In this document: one piece after another, positions 63,243 to 64,000 of the stretch
Position numbering within the stretch: the stretch's first letter is position 1
How the letters are laid out: the number at the start of each line of letters is the position of its first letter
From: Catonia carolina
Lineage: Eukaryota; Arthropoda; Insecta; Hemiptera; Achilidae
Reading direction: 5' to 3'
DNA: 64,000 bases
NCBI GenBank assembly: GCA_035578175.1
Contig: JAQMRL010000015.1
Coordinates: forward strand, 20,596,447-20,660,446
Position numbers and translations under genes: made by a program
Notes under the pieces: model-generated
Databases searched by the model: none
What the model was told of the DNA's origin: nothing
Seen by the model: the letters and a program-made list of their open reading frames with translations, nothing else

Positions 63243-63570
63243 GTTGTTGTTGTTTAGATCATCACCAGAGAGGCTGGTTTGAACCTCTAAGAGGTTTTAC
63301 TAAGTAAAACGAGGAGTAAAGTGGTTTATAATTGCCTTCCTCACTGATTAAAAAAGTATGCACAATGCCAGGCCCTCTAAAAGCATCTACTTTCCACCCT
63401 GCAAATGACACCTGCACTTCATTTCTTACAGGTACTGGCTATATAATGATGAAATTCATTACTCTCAGAGGAGATAACTCTGACTAATGTCTTTTACACC
63501 TCAACCTCTTCTGTTATTTAATGTTTCAGTCGTGTAATTGGCTGGCCATGTGATAAAAAACAAAATATTT
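63243..63570 (-). mobile_element. B14: SINE-like repeat, 5' end cut
   Basis: Starts GTTGTTGTTTAGATCATCAC, runs through the B body and stops at GTGATAAAAAACAAAATATTT, where the mariner begins. The last about 65 bp of B are missing. Confidence 0.85.
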
Positions 63571-64000
63571 GTAACGTGGTTTTTACTTATGATCTGGGAA
63601 CGAAGCGCCAATCCATGCACTAGAAGAGCCAAACTTCAACGAGAGCCAAAAAATCTCGAATAAGAAAGTCAAAATTTAAAGTAATGATGATTGCTTTTTT
63701 TTTATATCCATGGGATTGTGTACCTTCACTGGGTTCCTGAAGGTCAAACAATTAATCAATATTACTACCGTAAGGTACTTTCTAAAATACGTCAAAGAGT
63801 AAGGAAAAAAACACCCCGAAATGTGGAAGGACAAATCATGGGTTCTCCACCGAGACAATGCGCCAGCTCATTCCGCGTTATCTGTTAAGAGGTCCTAGCC
63901 AAGTACAGCATATCAGTGTTAGAACATCCACCTTATTCACCAGATCTTGCACCATGTGACTTCTACCTTTTCCCTAAGGTGAAATTAAAAGGGGTACGAT
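63571..64000 (+). pseudogene. DD34D mariner fragment, cut by window end
   Basis: Same family as the 18.4-kb element, beginning at the identical GTAACGTGG. Frame-broken pieces: QSMH (around the first Asp region), WVLHRDNAPAHSALSV (second Asp), then HPPYSPDLAPCDFYLFPKVK (third Asp in APCD). The C-terminus lies beyond base 64000. Neither the N-terminal domain nor an inverted left arm is visible upstream, where B14 lies instead. Confidence 0.85.

Overview
This window looks like intergenic, transposon-packed DNA of an arthropod nuclear genome, most likely an insect. It is AT-rich and holds no recognisable host exon, rRNA gene or bacterial operon. It does hold Tc1/mariner, pogo-like, hAT and piggyBac-type DNA transposons, a Helitron, several LINE 3' fragments, and many tRNA-derived SINEs with pol III A and B boxes. 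The order of insect cannot be fixed from the sequence alone; a hemipteran is only a guess.

Repeat families, with labels used in this annotation. A: about 1 kb, at least 17 copies, with 13-bp subterminal inverted repeats and an embedded (GT)n tract; it looks like a Helentron-associated (DINE-1-like) element. B: about 396 bp, SINE-like, with an (AAC)n tail. C: about 325 bp, tRNA-derived SINE. L, N, O: other tRNA-derived SINEs. S: about 240-bp poly(A) retroposon. E: about 940-bp internally deleted mariner-like element, three copies. F: about 0.6-kb MITE with long inverted repeats. H: about 710-bp element with TTAA ends, three copies. K: about 635-bp GC-rich, LTR-like element with a TATA box and a histone-type 3' stem-loop, three copies. 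Q and R: piggyBac-type MITEs.

Layout. 0.8-2.7 kb: an old A copy split by piggyBac MITE Q. 2.8-3.6 kb: a foldback mariner. 4.1-10.9 kb: C, B, a Helitron with a helicase remnant, and degraded A copies. 10.9-11.9 kb: SINE C split by K1. 13.3-16.8 kb: LINE remnant, A, B. 17.2-20.6 kb: mariner E1, a foldback DD34D mariner with a SINE inside, and SINE C. 21.3-25.5 kb: H1, B, A, and a foldback mariner inside an A microsatellite. 25.8-28.1 kb: piggyBac MITE R and a pogo-like MITE. 29-33.4 kb: A, K2, a hAT and a Jockey-like LINE. 33.4-36.4 kb: A, and a foldback mariner holding an A copy in one arm and a LINE in the other. 36.7-40.3 kb: B, a hAT with a transposase remnant, H2. 40.4-47.5 kb: A, SINE N, B, LINE, H3, A. 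47.6-48.2 kb: K3. 48.9-56.1 kb: a nested cluster of A, two F elements each carrying an E mariner, SINE C, A, and a pogo-like element. 57-61.6 kb: LINE split by B, retroposon S and a 1.2-kb tandem duplication. 63.2-64 kb: B and a mariner running off the end.

Nothing here works as a gene pathway. The coding stretches are broken transposase, helicase or reverse-transcriptase remnants, and the longest open one (223 codons) is an internally deleted transposase. The interest lies in the order and mechanism of insertions: several target-site duplications are exact, and one SINE insertion has its pre-insertion allele elsewhere in the window. Four mariner-type elements are foldbacks, and the K element has an unusual histone-like transcript architecture.
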